A stretch of 64,000 nucleotides of DNA from Scolanthus callimorphus (taxonomy: Eukaryota > Cnidaria > Anthozoa > Actiniaria > Edwardsiidae), in contig CM066923.1 of NCBI GenBank assembly GCA_033964015.1, forward strand, positions 4,512,978 to 4,576,977, given 5' to 3'. A program made the translations under genes and the position numbers. Positions 1-12,500 of the stretch are shown piece by piece; position 1 is the stretch's first letter, and every line of letters starts with the position of its first letter. The notes beneath the pieces were generated by a model. The model was not told the DNA's origin, did no database searches, and saw only the letters and a list, made by a program, of their open reading frames with translations.

Positions 1-978
1 TACAGCTCTGATACGATCTTCGATCAGGGGTCCTGCAGTTTTCTCTGTACTGAAACAAAGAAGTTTATGTTGTCAAATATTTGTGGACGAATGAGTTGTA
101 AGAAAATAATTATAACTGCATGATTGGCCTTCGATAACAACACTGAGTTGTGCGAAAAGATGATTTTATACAAATTACTCAAGAATTAAAAAAACGAAAA
201 GCGCTTCCGAAAAAGAGTTCCAATTTTAGCACATTTGAAGAATGGTGTCGAACAATTGCGCAATTTATAAGGCGACAACTCAAACGGATATTCCCGTCGA
301 GTATCACCACAAATATTAACACGTGCTTAATTCTTCTGGATAACTTGTTTAGATTGTTTTTCTTTTGAAAAGCTAAACTAATCCAATTTGGTTGTTGTTT
401 ACTCGAAAGCTCATGACGTCATTTAGAAAAACTGATGACGTCTTTGTAAGCCGTAGTAGCGTCACTGCGCACGTTTGGAAAATGTGAACGAAAGAAAATG
501 AAAGGCTGTGATCGTGAGAAAATTCTTGGTGCACATGCCCTTTGCGCAAAAATAGAAAAAAGTATTCAAAACAGCAGCAGCAAAAGCAAAATATATTACA
601 GTGTATATAAAAATGAACACTTCGTATCACAGATGTAAATTTTACGTTGGATATGTATATAGAGATATGCATGGAGAAAAGTGATAGAGGCTCCTCTCTT
701 GAATGAAGTAAGAAATGTGTGTTTCGCGAGTAACCATCAGGTTTCACTGATCAAGTAAATTATCAGTTCAGTCCCTGAACTGTCCTTCGCGGCTCGGGTA
801 TCCTGTGATGACCACAGCCCACCCGAGCAGCTAAGGAGGGTTCAGGCACTGGACTACGGACGGACCGAAAATGAGACAAAGCCATATCTACCAGGGAGCC
901 TCGTTTTCGCACATGCGCATAGGCCTACCATAAAAAGTATCAGCGTCTTAAATATTTTGTTAAATTTGTTCGTTACAG
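1..978. other. Upstream region without recognised exon
   Basis: No exon with family similarity was found on either strand. The region is AT-rich with short open frames only. The first RhoGEF coding exon is preceded by a good acceptor at 978, so at least one 5' (probably non-coding) exon may lie here or before the window. Confidence 0.5.
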
Positions 979-3900
979 GACATGGACATGCCTGAGGCGT
1001 TCGCGGAGGCGCTGTGGGATCACGTGACCATGGATCCCGAGGAGCTCTCATTCCGCGCTGGTGACGTCATCGATGTTATTAGCATGACCAATGTTGATTG
1101 GTGGTTTGGACAAGTTGGTGACCAAGTCGGATGGTTCCCGGCCCCCTTTGTCAGGGTAAGAAAAGAGACTACTGCTAGAGCGGATTTCATATATAGGGCC
1201 TCCTTTGGGAGAAACGCCTTATCGCAAAGTGATCACACCAATTCTCCGCTCTATTTCCAATAGTTAAAAGGAGGCTGTCACGCAACTGCGCAGCTGTTCT
1301 GCGGATCTCGAAACAAAGAAGTATCGTCCCGTAAAGATGGCCAGCGAAGGTTGAAAACCACGAAAACAATCCGTTTTGATTTCGCTATTTCTCGATCCAT
1401 CCGACCAAATGTTTACGTTTTACATATTCTTCAATAGTTTTCTGATGGGATGGTCTAAATAGTTTTGCTCAGTGATCGTTCCTGGAGCATGCGCGTATCG
1501 TGACAGCCTCCCTTTAACTTAATACAATGGGCATATCCGTGCTTTTTTGCCGAGGAACTCTAATTTTAAGGCGGGGTCCATTAGAGAAGTGCACAATTCA
1601 AGGGTTGGCGTCTTTAGAACAGCGTGGTGTTCCGGCCTTTCGACTATATATTCCGTGAAGAACTTCCAGTAGTTCACCGCAATTTCACCGGGCAAGTTAC
1701 ACAGGAATTCCAGCGTGGAAATTTAAAGTGAGAGGGTTGCTGATAAAAATACATCTGTCCATTTCATTTCGTTACTGTCGCTAGACAGCCAGTGCGAGAT
1801 GATGAGAGGGGCGCTCTCTTCCTCAAACACCTCCGTTATTATTGGAGCGGATTCGGTATGAAACCAAATTACTCAAAAATCTGCTCGGCTAGAATGAGGT
1901 CAATTTGGAGGGTTATCTTATTTTCTATTTTGAAGTTGCATTTCCTGTTAGCACTTAACAACTGGGCCTCATACTTGTTAACACCTTTCATCGCTCAGAT
2001 CCGCGTGTCTCAGACACTTGAGGACGGTGATAACTTCTTGGCTCCGCCCGTCAGGTCGAGGCGCGGGACTAACGAAGGGATGCTGACCAACGATGTCGTG
2101 CGGGCGCGGGTGGTGAAGGAGATCCTTAACACGGAGAGAGATTACGTCAAGAATCTACGGGATGTAGTGGAGGTGCGCATGCGCGAGAACAAACTCAATC
2201 TCCAAGAGCCCACGATCTTTTGGTCAGCGGGGCGACGCATTGTTGCCTAGATACTTCATAGTATAATTCATCCTACTGTACTTCTGAAAATCCTCGTTCC
2301 AAAAGACATTGAGAGAGATTCACACACTGTGATGTACCATATATGAAGTACCTGCCAGATTCCCTGCCCTATAGACCCTTTTAATAAGTCCAGTCACGCA
2401 TGTTTTCTGCAGATGACGTCAAATTTATTCTTTTCAATTTCTGGTATACTGAACACATTTCAAAAGAATAAATTTCACGTAATCCGCGGAAAACATACGT
2501 GACTGGACTTATTAAAAGCGTCTATTTCTGCGCTTGCTCTATTACTCCACTGTCGTTCATTCTATTTTTTATGATCTCCAATACTCGGTACAACAAATAT
2601 CAAACATCAAACATGGCCTTTTTTTTCAAGTCAAAAGTTTGAGATCGTTATGCGCGCTCAAACAGCAGCGCTGAACTCTTCACGCGCAGAGGAGTTATCA
2701 CCCGAGAGCATACTAATCTACCTTTGCATAGCAATTAGAATGTGATCACTTTTAACTTTCTCCCCCCCCCCCCCCTCCCCAGATGAAGTTCTCACCAATA
2801 AACCGGTTTGTCCTGTTTTACAGGGTTACTTGCGCCAAGTCCAAAAGCGCAGGGAGATGTTTACAGATGACCAAATCTACTTGTTGTTTTCAAATATCGA
2901 GGAAATCTACAAATTCCATCAGGATCTACTGGCGCAGCTCAAGGGGTGTTATGTCAAGCGGGATCCGTGTAGTAGTCTGATTGGACAAGTCTTTCTAGAA
3001 AATGTAAGTTGGCTTTTCAGAACTTCCGTGACTTACTCTCAACCACTATAATGGCTGGTCGCATTTTTTCCACACCCAGGGGTAGAGGACCCCTGCCATT
3101 TTAAGACCGCCCTCACCTGGAATTTCCGGAGGTCGTCAACACCCCCTTCTCCTGGAATTTGAACACCCCCTCCCTTGGAATATCGAAGTTGCCTAAACAC
3201 CCCAAATTTTCCCAATGGTGTAGTTGGGGGTAAATTTATTAATCCCCATTCGAAAAACCAATGGACCATTCCAGCTATAAACGCGCCCGCATTCTTCATT
3301 TGAGAAATGCCCTTGACATGAAGATGAGGTATTTCTGTCTTCCCGAGACTACCCGGTGCAGCGCGCGCGTTCTTTACACTCTGTTCACAAAAAAATATTG
3401 CTCATTAACCGACTGCGCGCGCATGTATTATAGCTGTAATCGTCGATTGAGAAGAGAGTAGAGATTCCCCACATTGTAGAACAAAAAACAATTCATTGTT
3501 TTGTCTCATTGTAGAAACAAGGCTTTAGTATTTATTCCGAGTATTGTAACAATCATCCCCACGCCATCGCCGAACTGAAGACACTATGCGAGTCCAACAA
3601 CTACAAACACTTCTTTGAAGTAAGTCGTACTAACTGCTGCAAGACTAAAGACACCTATCCAATCATAACGAGAACAATCATCAGATGCTGCTGAATGGTT
3701 TTCCCGTCAGCCAATCACAAGCCAAGTAAAACCACTATCACTCATTGAGCACGTGACTGGTTTCTTTGTAAGCCAAGCCATCACTATTCACTATCACTCA
3801 GCGAGCACGTGATCTCTCTTTCTGCATTTGCATTTCGTTCAAATGTGACTGCTTAACAGGAATAAGCGGCAAGTGAGAATGGAAAAAGTAACGCAAATGC

Positions 3901-6900
3901 AAATAGTTTTTTCGTCACTCATCTGAAGCCCACCCTAATTCTTTTCTACGGTAACCGAGAATGCTGTGTACTAAAATAATACAGCCGAGCAAGATTTTTG
4001 ATATTCAAGGCCGTCCATGCGCGCCACATCAAAGTCGCCATAACAAACGCAGTGAGATGAGATGAGATTTTGAGAGGGGCAAATTTCTGGATCAGCAAAA
4101 CCCCTCCTATAAGTCTAATAATTGTTCTCTCTCTTGGCAGGCTTGTCGTCTCCTTCAAGATATGATCAACATCTCATTGGATGGGTTCCTATTGACTCCA
4201 GTACAGAAAATCTGCAAATATCCTCTACAGCTGGCGGTAAGATTCTGGCGGTACCTTCCCCTAAGACGTCTACTTTTCTGTGTTGCTAGCAGAGTTCTAA
4301 TTCTAGATGTCCAAGGGCCAGTGTACTCCATTATATTGCCTTGTGTAAATATCTCTGAACTTAATGAAGGATGTTTTGTTTTTCTAGGAGCTCCTAAAGC
4401 ACACCTACCCAACACATAAAGATTATGAACCCGTTCGACAAGCCTTGAACACGATGAAGGAAGTAGCCTCCTTGATTAACGAGAGAAAGCGGAAAGTCGA
4501 GAACGTCTACAAGATCGCTAAATGGCAGAGCACGATAGAGGGTTGGGAGGTAAGAAAACGATAGTTAAAGGTTCATGACGTCCCGTAATGCTTCGCGCGT
4601 CGCTTCGATTTTACCCTTACGGAAGCCTCAGAATCCATCGTTCAGAATTCGAGCACTGATCTTTTCGTTGCACGGTTTCTTTTGACCCGCTGAAAACACA
4701 AACACGTCGGAACTAGACGACTTGCCTCTCTTGGTACACTGAGAAACGTCCACCTCGGAGTCTCGATTGTTCACTATATATAGAGATGAGCCAAGTACCG
4801 TACTAATTATGTGTTTTTTTTTTCAGGGTGAAAATGTACTGGAACAGAGTTCCGAGCTTATCCACTCTGGTGATGTGCACAAGATATCCGCGGGCACGTC
4901 ACAGGAGAGAGTTTTCTTTCTTTTCGATAACCAGCTGCTCTACTGTAAAAAGGTAATGAAGAAAACACCTCTCATTTTCCTCATTTCGTTATTAAATCAG
5001 CCGAAGAAATGGAGACTATCTCGTGCTCCGTACTTCTCTGATCATCGCCTCCTGTGGTTACCTCAGTTGGTAGAGCGCGGGTCAAACGAGCGCGAGATCA
5101 TGGAATTGTACCTCGGCCGGACCATGACTAATCAGGCTCTTTTTCTAAATGATAAAGAAGGTACTGCATTTGCTCTAACGTCTGGAAATTGTTAGACCTT
5201 CGAGTCTTCTCGAATTAGGACGTTAAACTGTAGGTCCCGTCTCTTACATACACTACACGAATCACAACTAGAAGAACCACGGGGACGTCAGAAGTTGCCC
5301 ATTCTCAGTGCTGGTCTCACGACTTACTAACCCACCACACTGACTAAGGGGGACCTCATAATAGACCGATCGCGTCTTCACTTGACAATGGGCAGTTTTC
5401 CCTTCCAGATTCCTTTCCATCGCCGTATTGGTTTATTTGTCATCGGTTATTGTACTGTCACTTAGTAATCCAATTTTGTCGTGATTTTTTGTAGGATATT
5501 CTTCGCAAGAATGGACTATCATATAAGGGTCGCATCGACTTGAACACAGCACATATCACGTGGCTTGAGGACAGGGAAGGTAGTTATAGTCCCATAGAAG
5601 ATATTTTCTAGCTTTCGGAAGCCAACTCCACTTCTCGCTCGCCGAAAGAGACTCACAAAGAGGCATCTGCGCGCTCAGGCCACACATTCCATACTGATGA
5701 CGTATTTCGACCCGGACCTGGTCAAACGAATTTCGTAGCCAGTTAAAGGCCCATCACCAACCGAGAGCCTTTGCGGACTCTTAGCCAATCAGGGCACACG
5801 AAACACAATGGATCAATTTGAAAACAAAAGAACACGGTACGCAAAGGCTCCCGGTTGGTGATGGGCCTTTAAACCTATTTGCACCTTTTTTCATCTTATT
5901 TGATTTTCTTACTATAAAGTGCTTTGTGTGCTATTCAAATAAAATATCAAGTTAAACTGGCCGCGTATTTCTTTTAACTACAATCTTGGACAAGATTGTG
6001 AGTTTTGTGCCGAAATCAGTGGGTATGCTGAAACACATACGGATAATGCCAATTCTCGCTCCCCTAGATCATCTGTCTACGGACCCAAGCAACATTGACT
6101 ATAGGGGGGTGGGGGAGGGTAGGGGGGTGGGGGAGGGCTACAAATCACGCATGGACAGGGGTGAAACGTCATTTCGATCATTTTTGGGGAAATTGCCAAG
6201 ACATTTTGCCAAAGATTGTAGATCCGGGTCGCAATACGTCATCAGTATGGAATGTTTGGTTTGAGCACGCAGATGCCTTTCTGTGGGAGTCTGTGTCGGC
6301 GAGGCGCATTTCCCTTTCGTAAACGGTCGTTGCCATTTTGACGACACTTAGAAAATTTTCACGTTTTATTTTTGATCTGTCTCAGTCAAGGTAAAAGGAA
6401 AAAATCTTGTATAAATTCTACCCTGTTTAGAACCCTAACCCTAACCGGTAACCCAATTACTAACCCAAACCCTAACCAGTGCGCTACGAGTGAATTCGCT
6501 GGGTTGGAGGTGCTTTTTAATTGGATTTGTACTATCTTTCATTAGCATCTATAGAACGAAGCTATATATATGATAATTACTAACTGTCCCAAGGGATCAG
6601 AAATGGCAACGACCTTTCTGAAAAGGCATCGACCGTTCACAGAAATGGCAACGACCGTTCTAAAGGCAACGACCGTTTACGAAAGGGAAATGCGCGTCGG
6701 CGAGCGCTAAGTGGTGTCGACTTTCCGCAGTCAAGATATTGTCGGAAAAACACAAATTCGTCTAGTAAACGTCATGTCCATTGATCTCACTAAGATATCC
6801 TTCGTTTTAGAGTACTACAAAAGCGAACCTCTCCTGAACGCGTGGAAAATCTACAACGAAACTAAGAACAAGTGGTATGTGGTGTACACTAAGACAAAAG

Positions 6901-8161
6901 AGCAAAAAGATCGATGGAAAAAAGCGTTTGCTGAAGAGAGAAGAATAGTAACTCAGGACGCAATCTCAGGTAAGTGTTCTCTAAAGAGCGTACTGTTTAG
7001 CGATACTGGCCTGCTTAGTGAGCCCCGTGAAGTTTGAAGCTGAAAAAGTTTGAAAAATGTCCAGCCCGGTAAAAAATATAACTTGTCATTTCGCAATCCA
7101 ATTCCATCCGCTCGATAACGCATCAAAAAACTCGAAATTGTTACTTATCTGGCAGATTATTTAACAAACCTAGACGACTATTTCGCTCATTTCTTGTGAA
7201 TTTCTTGCATTTAAAGGGTCTCATAATATAAGTAAAATTGTAACCGTGAAAACACATGTACATTTGCCCGTAGTAATCAAAATAATCCTTCAGATTAATA
7301 GAAAAACCTTTCAAGGGTGAGACAAATGCAATTCTAGGTTGTTTTGACCTGTTATCAAGAGGATGGAATTGGATTGCGATTTGAGCTATTTTCTTGTCAG
7401 CGAAATGGCCAGCAAGCATGCGAGAGCCCCTTTAAGCTACCTAAATTAACCCAAAATCGCGGTGTTTCTGTAACAGGAATGGCAATATGTAAGGCGACCA
7501 GACGAGCAGCAATGAGAGCAGCGAATGTATCGATCAAGGGCAAGAAAGAACGCGCCGCAGGTAACAACATCTTTAGCGTAAACAACTACATTGACAACAA
7601 GAACAACAAATACAGCAATAAACATTTCGCGCATGCGTCAATGGTTGTCACCAGAGCCTCCCCCCGCGAGGTGACGAGCCGGGGAACTCTGGGTACGAGA
7701 TTGAAACCACGCGCAGCCGAGGTAAAACAATAAAAGGATTTGCAGTTGAGATAAACGGATTTGCGATTGAGATAACCAGATTTGCAGTTGAGATAAACGG
7801 ATTTGCAGTTCAGATAAACGGATTTGCAGTTCAGATAAACGGATTTGCAGTTCAGATAAACGGATTTGCAGATAAAATAACAGATTCTTCGCTCTAACAT
7901 GCATGTTTTCTTGCAGAACGTCGAGAGAAGTTTGTACGCTCGGCTTCTGAGTTCATGAAAGCTCCACCATCACCGACATTACGGCTTCCCCCGCCTGTAT
8001 CTAGTGCGGATTTGATCAAAGAGGAAGACGAGAACAGTAAAACTGATAAAGACTCGCAAGGATTCCTTCAAAGAACTTCGGTTTTAAGGCGGAGTTTCGG
8101 GCTCCGAGGTTCCGGTCGCCGAAAGAACAACAAGGAGAAGCGAATGAGCTCCGTATTTTGA
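979..8161 (+). CDS. ARHGEF9: SH3-DH-PH Rho guanine nucleotide exchange factor (collybistin/ASEF family)
   Basis: Exchange factor that loads GTP on Cdc42/Rac-type GTPases at the membrane. Exons: 979-1155, 1999-2172, 2824-3003, 3515-3619, 4141-4236, 4388-4549, 4827-4952, 5495-5579, 6811-6969, 7477-7560, 7917-8161. All junctions are GT-AG and phases agree; from ATG 982 the product is about 529 residues, close to the family's usual length. Exon 1 is the SH3 domain (ALWDHVTMD..., WFPAPFVR). Exons 2-6 form the DH domain ([33 protein letters not shown]). Exons 7-9 form the PH domain ([29 protein letters not shown]). The tail is basic ([11 protein letters not shown], then an SVLRRSF-type end). The family is known to couple to APC or gephyrin in vertebrates; nothing here shows a partner. 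Vertebrates have three paralogues (ARHGEF4, SPATA13, ARHGEF9); an early-branching animal gene may be pro-orthologous to all, so the symbol is approximate. This is the only gene in the window with no frame break. Confidence 0.93.
1264..1517. mobile_element. MITE-like inverted repeat with TTAA ends
   Basis: Terminal inverted repeats of about 20 bp: TTAAAAGGAGGCTGTCACG at the left and the matching CGTGACAGCCTCCCTTTAA at the right. TTAA at both ends resembles piggyBac-type non-autonomous elements. It lies in RhoGEF intron 1 and has no coding capacity. Confidence 0.7.
2371..2525. mobile_element. MITE-like inverted repeat
   Basis: Imperfect hairpin of about 60-bp arms. The left arm begins ATAGACCCTTTTAATAAGTC and the right arm ends with GACTTATTAAAAGCGTCTAT. 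Non-coding, in RhoGEF intron 2. Confidence 0.75.
5050..5330 (+). repeat. Possible tRNA-derived SINE fragment
   Basis: Contains a polymerase III A-box-like stretch (CCTCAGTTGGTAGAGCGCGG) followed by a non-tRNA body with GGACGTTAAACTGTAGGTCC. No clear B box or cloverleaf, so it is called a SINE-like fragment rather than a tRNA gene. It sits in the RhoGEF intron between exons 7 and 8. Confidence 0.4.
5753..5872. mobile_element. MITE with TTAA ends
   Basis: Left end TTAAAGGCCCATCACCAACC and right end GGTTGGTGATGGGCCTTTAA form long matching arms, which continue inward through GAGAGCCTTTGC / GCAAAGGCTC. The TTAA termini suggest a piggyBac-like origin. Confidence 0.8.
6102..6137 (+). repeat. G-rich tandem repeat, G-quadruplex-like
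   Basis: Two copies of a unit of about 18 bp built from GGGGGG, T, GGGGGAGGG runs. At least four G-runs of three or more are close together. It lies in the RhoGEF intron between exons 8 and 9. Confidence 0.6.
6297..6706. mobile_element. MITE-like inverted repeat with telomere-like core
   Basis: Arms of about 40 bp match in inverse orientation (GCATTTCCCTTTCGTAAACG at the left and its complement near 6675-6695). The spacer carries degenerate CCCTAACCCTAACC units near 6430-6475 and three direct copies of GGCAACGACCGTT-like sequence near the right end. Confidence 0.65.
7091..7380. mobile_element. Inverted-repeat element, copy 1 of a dispersed family
   Basis: TCGCAATCCAATTCCATCC at the left is inverted at the right as GGATGGAATTGGATTGCGA. 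The right half (about 7230-7435) is repeated with high similarity at 40045-40250. Non-coding, in the RhoGEF intron between exons 9 and 10. Confidence 0.7.
7640..7705. repeat. GC-rich repeat fragment shared with 60541-60790
   Basis: Carries CACCAGAGCCTCCCC, a CGCGAGGTGACGAGCC-like core and ACTCTGGGTACGAG, all of which recur around 60541-60740. Interpreted as part of a dispersed MITE family. Confidence 0.5.
7735..7872. repeat. 21-bp tandem repeat (minisatellite)
   Basis: About six and a half copies of a 21-bp unit with core GGATTTGCAGTTCAGATAAA. It lies directly before the last RhoGEF exon. Confidence 0.9.
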
Positions 8162-8186
8162 TAAATAATTTATGCATAGTCTTGAA

Positions 8187-8340
8187 TTGTGATTGGAGGA
8201 ATTTGGATCCATCTGCCTTCTGATTGGTGGAAATCGCTTATGGCTGTTACATAATTGCTGGATTAAGATTGGAGGGATTGGGATCCATCTGCCTCCTGAT
8301 TGGTGGAAATCTCCTTTTGGTTGTTGCGTAATTATTGGGC
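8187..8340. repeat. Two-copy direct repeat, about 85-bp unit
   Basis: Both copies carry GGATCCATCTGCC, TGATTGGTGGAAATC and a GTTRYRTAATT-like end. They differ at scattered bases, so the duplication is not recent. Confidence 0.85.
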
Positions 8341-9046
8341 GAGGAACTGTCATGCGCATTACAGATATGGTTTGGAATTGTGGGTTCTGCGTCGTTAGTT
8401 TTTCTATTCTCCAAGTTTACAATTTCATGAATCTAAAAATCAAAAATAATATAGGGAAATGTTCAAAGATGTATATTATGTATTTATACGCATATTTTGA
8501 TAAACAAAGTGACATGTTCACGATCATATTGAAATTCCAATGATGTAACATACTTTCCTGTTCATATGATTTTCTATTAAAACAAACGCTTAATATATAT
8601 TTCTTTCAACATGACAACGTAATTGTGCACGAGTCGATGTCGACTTTCTAATTCTATTTGCGTTTAGAGCCAGTTGTTTCGCGCTGTGAATTTTCAAATC
8701 GTGGTTTGACTTTGCTTTTTCCGTCAATCAAATCGTCTAAGCCAATCACTGGGTTTTCGTCGCGACGTTGACGTGTAATAATGCGAGACGACGTCTCGTT
8801 TGTAACTTAGAAACGCATCGTTTGAGCCTTTCGAACACAAGCGCCCAAAATTTCAAAATGCAAATAGCAGTAACTAAATGTCTTAGGCGTGTCCTGTTCG
8901 TGTTCCTTTATGCTTCCAATGTCTACTATAAAAGCTTTGTCAACTGTACACGTATTGCGAGTAGCTTTACAAAGACAGGATCCTTCGGTACATGTTTGTG
9001 TTGTCCGACCAACACTAAGGGTGTCCATAAACACGTCGTTGTTCAG

Positions 9047-9190
9047 GGATAATAATAATCATAATGATTGTTTATTTCAACCTCCTCGCAGCAAAAGCTG
9101 AATTACAAGGCGGGTCAACCTACAAAATTACAAAACTTCTATTAATAAATATCAAATATTAAATAGATGATTCCTACATGTATTCAAATT
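9047..9190 (-). mobile_element. LINE (CR1/L2-type) 3' tail fragment
   Basis: An ATT-rich microsatellite followed by TTTATTTCAACCTCCTCGC and AAGCTGAATTACAAGGCGGG. This has the same layout as the 3' UTR at 12090-12180 (microsatellite, TTTATTTACGCCTCTTGC, CTGAATTGCAGGCGG), which is attached to a reverse transcriptase C-terminus. Minus-strand orientation is inferred from that comparison. Confidence 0.55.
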
Positions 9191-9513
9191 CAATTCTGCC
9201 ATTTAATTATACAGAATTTCCGAATCTGTTTGTTTTCGCAGTCACAGGCACTGCGGCAGATGGACCAGACCTAAGGGCATAAGGCCTTGTGTGAGAAACA
9301 CGCTCTACTAAGTTGCGTAGGAGAGGAGCGGGATTGCCTGAGAAATTTTCTACATGCATCCTCCCTTCTCAGTTGGATCACTTGTTCCCTTAATTCCGGG
9401 TCCTCAGATTTCCCGCGCTTCAACACAGATTCTGAAGCAAAGGCACAATGAAACTACCGGTCCTATGGACTCCCGCTCATCAGGAAGGACGCGCTATTAA
9501 CTTTGCTAGTCTA

Positions 9514-12500
9514 TTATAATAAATTCTTATCCATCATCCTCGAGAAACTAGGCCCTCTTGGCGCATCACTAAGAGTACATTCTCCAGATAGCTTTTCTGA
9601 AATCATTCCGCAATCGCGCTTCCTGTTTCCCCATCTACCTTTAAAGTTCAAGAAACTCGCCTCTCCCGTCCACTGCCCCCACCTAATAATCTCCAGGTTT
9701 GCCCATGTTCTCCACATATGGCCCATATTTGTGTAGTCCGTCAGTTCTATTGGACCTATCTCCTTGTAGACGTGGCAACCAGGCCTTGTCCACAGGCCGT
9801 GAGAGCCCAGAGAGCTATAGAGGACTGGATGCGTGCCGTTGACCCCTATGTGATCTCCGTTTATGAATAATCTTTTGTTCCAGTTAAAGTTGTATCTGTA
9901 AGAGCAAATGGAACAACTGTGAGTATATGCAGTGCCTCCGAGAGTCAGGCCATTGCACCTGCAATGGGTTCTTTAGCGTCCACCTTGAAAAGGGGTAGAA
10001 GGGAAGGCAGACGGGACCTCGGCAACACAGTAGAACTAAGTTCAACCCACAATATGGACGATCACAATATGAACGTTCAACGGTCTCGATCACGACTCCA
10101 ACAAAAAGAAAATGTCCTCTGTCCCAGCTGGGAATCGATCCTGGACCACAGCGGTGAGAGACCCAGAGCCAAGCATTCGTAATTTAACCATAATCCTGCG
10201 AGATTGTATCGACTGTCGACTGATACTTATGGCTGATTTACACGCTGCAATTTATCGGCCGAAACATAGAAACCATCACGACAGATTCCAGTCCACTGCG
10301 CAAGGCAAAACCGGGCAAGGGTTTGATCGGCCCACACGTTAGAAACAGCTGTAAACAAGTATCATTGGCTGTACCTTTTATCGCAGTAATGGTGTCTACT
10401 GGTGTAGGCTTGATGAGGCTGAAGATGGCGGGTGAATCGGATACTGAAATGTTCCCAATCTCCAACATGGTTCCCAAAGATCCTAGATTGACCAATACAT
10501 CCCCACCGAGAAGCAAAAGGAATACAAATTTCTTTTCCTTTGTTGTACGGGTAAAACGTCCAGTAGAAAACGTCGATGTAGTTCCCCTTTGTCTTCACAA
10601 TGGAATATATCTTCACATCATCTCGCAAAATACCCTTCAGTACCGTTGGATTGGTTGCTGAGGCGCTTGCTAGCGCTTTCTTAGTAGTCAGCAAGTAGTT
10701 TCTGTTGCCTTCGCATAGATTGTGCGCTGTCAAGGGTTCCTTACGACAGACCTCGCGGCCATTGCTATCCATCATTTTGACACCTTCCAAGAAGAAGTCA
10801 ATGTCGGAGGGACGGAACGTCTCTTCGCTGTGCATGTAAATTAATGGTGCGTACACGCGAACAACGTAGCCCAGGGGATCTAGGAGGGACACAGAAAAAT
10901 GCAAAATAGAAAAATCACTTAGAATAAAGTGGTTCATCTGACTCGCATTGCGCACAAATATTTAACGTGGATGTGAATTGGATAACATTGTGGAACACGA
11001 AGATGTGTTATCGGTATCGGGATGAAGATGATGAGCATCAGGATGTCGAAAATACGAAAAGAGGCACGAGGATGAGAACGTGCCTGAGGATGAGGACAAA
11101 GGTGAGGTTGATCGAGGCGATCTCGAGGATATGAACGAGGATGAGGTAAAAGGTGAAGGCGAACGTAAGTAGAAGGTTCTCGAAGATATGAGAAAAATGG
11201 GCACGAGGAAAAGGACGTGAACCGGGGACGTGAATAAGGACGAGAGGCTTGGAAGGTAAGTGTGAGCACGAGGAGGGTGACGAAGATATGAGGTAAAAGC
11301 ACGAGGAGGTGAATGAGGATGAAGGTCAAAGGTGAAGGTCCGGAAAGTAAGTGTGAGCACGAGGAGAATCACGAAGATGTGAGGATTCAGGCACGAGGAC
11401 GTGAATAAGGATGAGGGTCAAAGATGAAGGTCCGGAAGGTACGTGTGAGCACGAGGAGAATCACGAAGACGTGAGGATTCAGGCACGAGGACGTGAATAA
11501 GGATGAGGGTCAAAGGTGAAGGTCCGGAAGGTAAGTGTGAGCACGGGGAGAATCACGAAGATGTGAGGATTCAGGCACAAGGACGTGAATAAGGATGAGG
11601 GTCAAAGGTGAAGGTCTGGAAGGTGCGTGTGAGCACGAGGAGGATCACGAGGATACAGGCACGAGGACGTGAATAAGGATGAGGGTCAAAGGTGAAGGTC
11701 TGGAAGGTGCGTGTGATTACGAGGAGGACGTGAATAAGGATGAGGGTCAAAGGTGAAGGTCTGGAAGGTGCGTGTGATTACGAGGAGGATCACGAGGATA
11801 CAGGCACGAGGACGTGAATAAGGATGAGTGAAAAGGTTATGGTGAGGGATGAAGATCGCCAAGATGAGGTAATAGGGACGAGGACGTGAATGAGGTTGAG
11901 AGCGAAGTACGTATGAGGGCAAGGATGAAGGTAAGGGTGAGCAAGAGGGTATTTTAGCTAAAGTTGAGGTAAATTCATGAGGGTAAAATATGGATGAGGA
12001 TGTGAATGGGCAAATATGTGAGCAAAGACAGATGAGTTAGGGTTTTGTGCCAGTGATGGTCGAGAAAATGATAATTATCAAATCAAGTTATAGATAGATA
12101 GATATAGATAAGTTTATTTACGCCTCTTGCAGTGCAAGCACTGAATTGCAGGCGGAGGTCTGCAAATACAATAGTAAAACGTTGATAATAAAGCACGAAT
12201 AAATACGAAATAATAAAGTTCACACTAAATGTCCATGACCCTAGCATATTTGTGCGTGACAAAGTCCCTTAAGCGGTTTGTGTTACATATCTTTAGGTGC
12301 GTAACAGTGTTTCTCAAGTTGCATTGACAACCGGAATAGGCAAGCCTACCCTTAACGATATTATAAAGTGGGTTCTCATTAGAGATTGTACTAATAAATT
12401 TCTCGCATGCCACCTTGCGTCTGTCACTAAGTGGATCAAGGTGCGCCAACAACAGCGCATCTGCGTATGAAGTACCAGGGAACACGATTGCGAGAGCGCG

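Larger units (their letters stand above)
8162..9513. other. Convergent intergenic region and probable 3' UTRs
   Basis: No coding exon seen. 8187-8340 holds two direct copies of a unit of about 85 bp (GGATCCATCTGCC...GATTGGTGGAAATC), probably within the RhoGEF 3' UTR. A LINE 3'-tail fragment lies at 9047-9190. Confidence 0.6.

Noticed and set aside
5050..5115. tRNA gene
   Set aside because: A-box-like sequence only; no cloverleaf or B box. Kept as a possible SINE fragment.
7586..7904. Repetitive frames such as [13 protein letters not shown]
   Set aside because: Translation of the 21-bp minisatellite in an intron.
10095..10180. tRNA-like B box (GGATCGATTCCCAGCTGG) on minus strand
   Set aside because: No matching A box or fold; lies in the TSP1/VPS62 intron between exons 2 and 3; too weak to call.
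10934..11922. Proline/serine-rich frames on minus strand
   Set aside because: Read-through of the 92-bp minisatellite; no start, domain or splice support.
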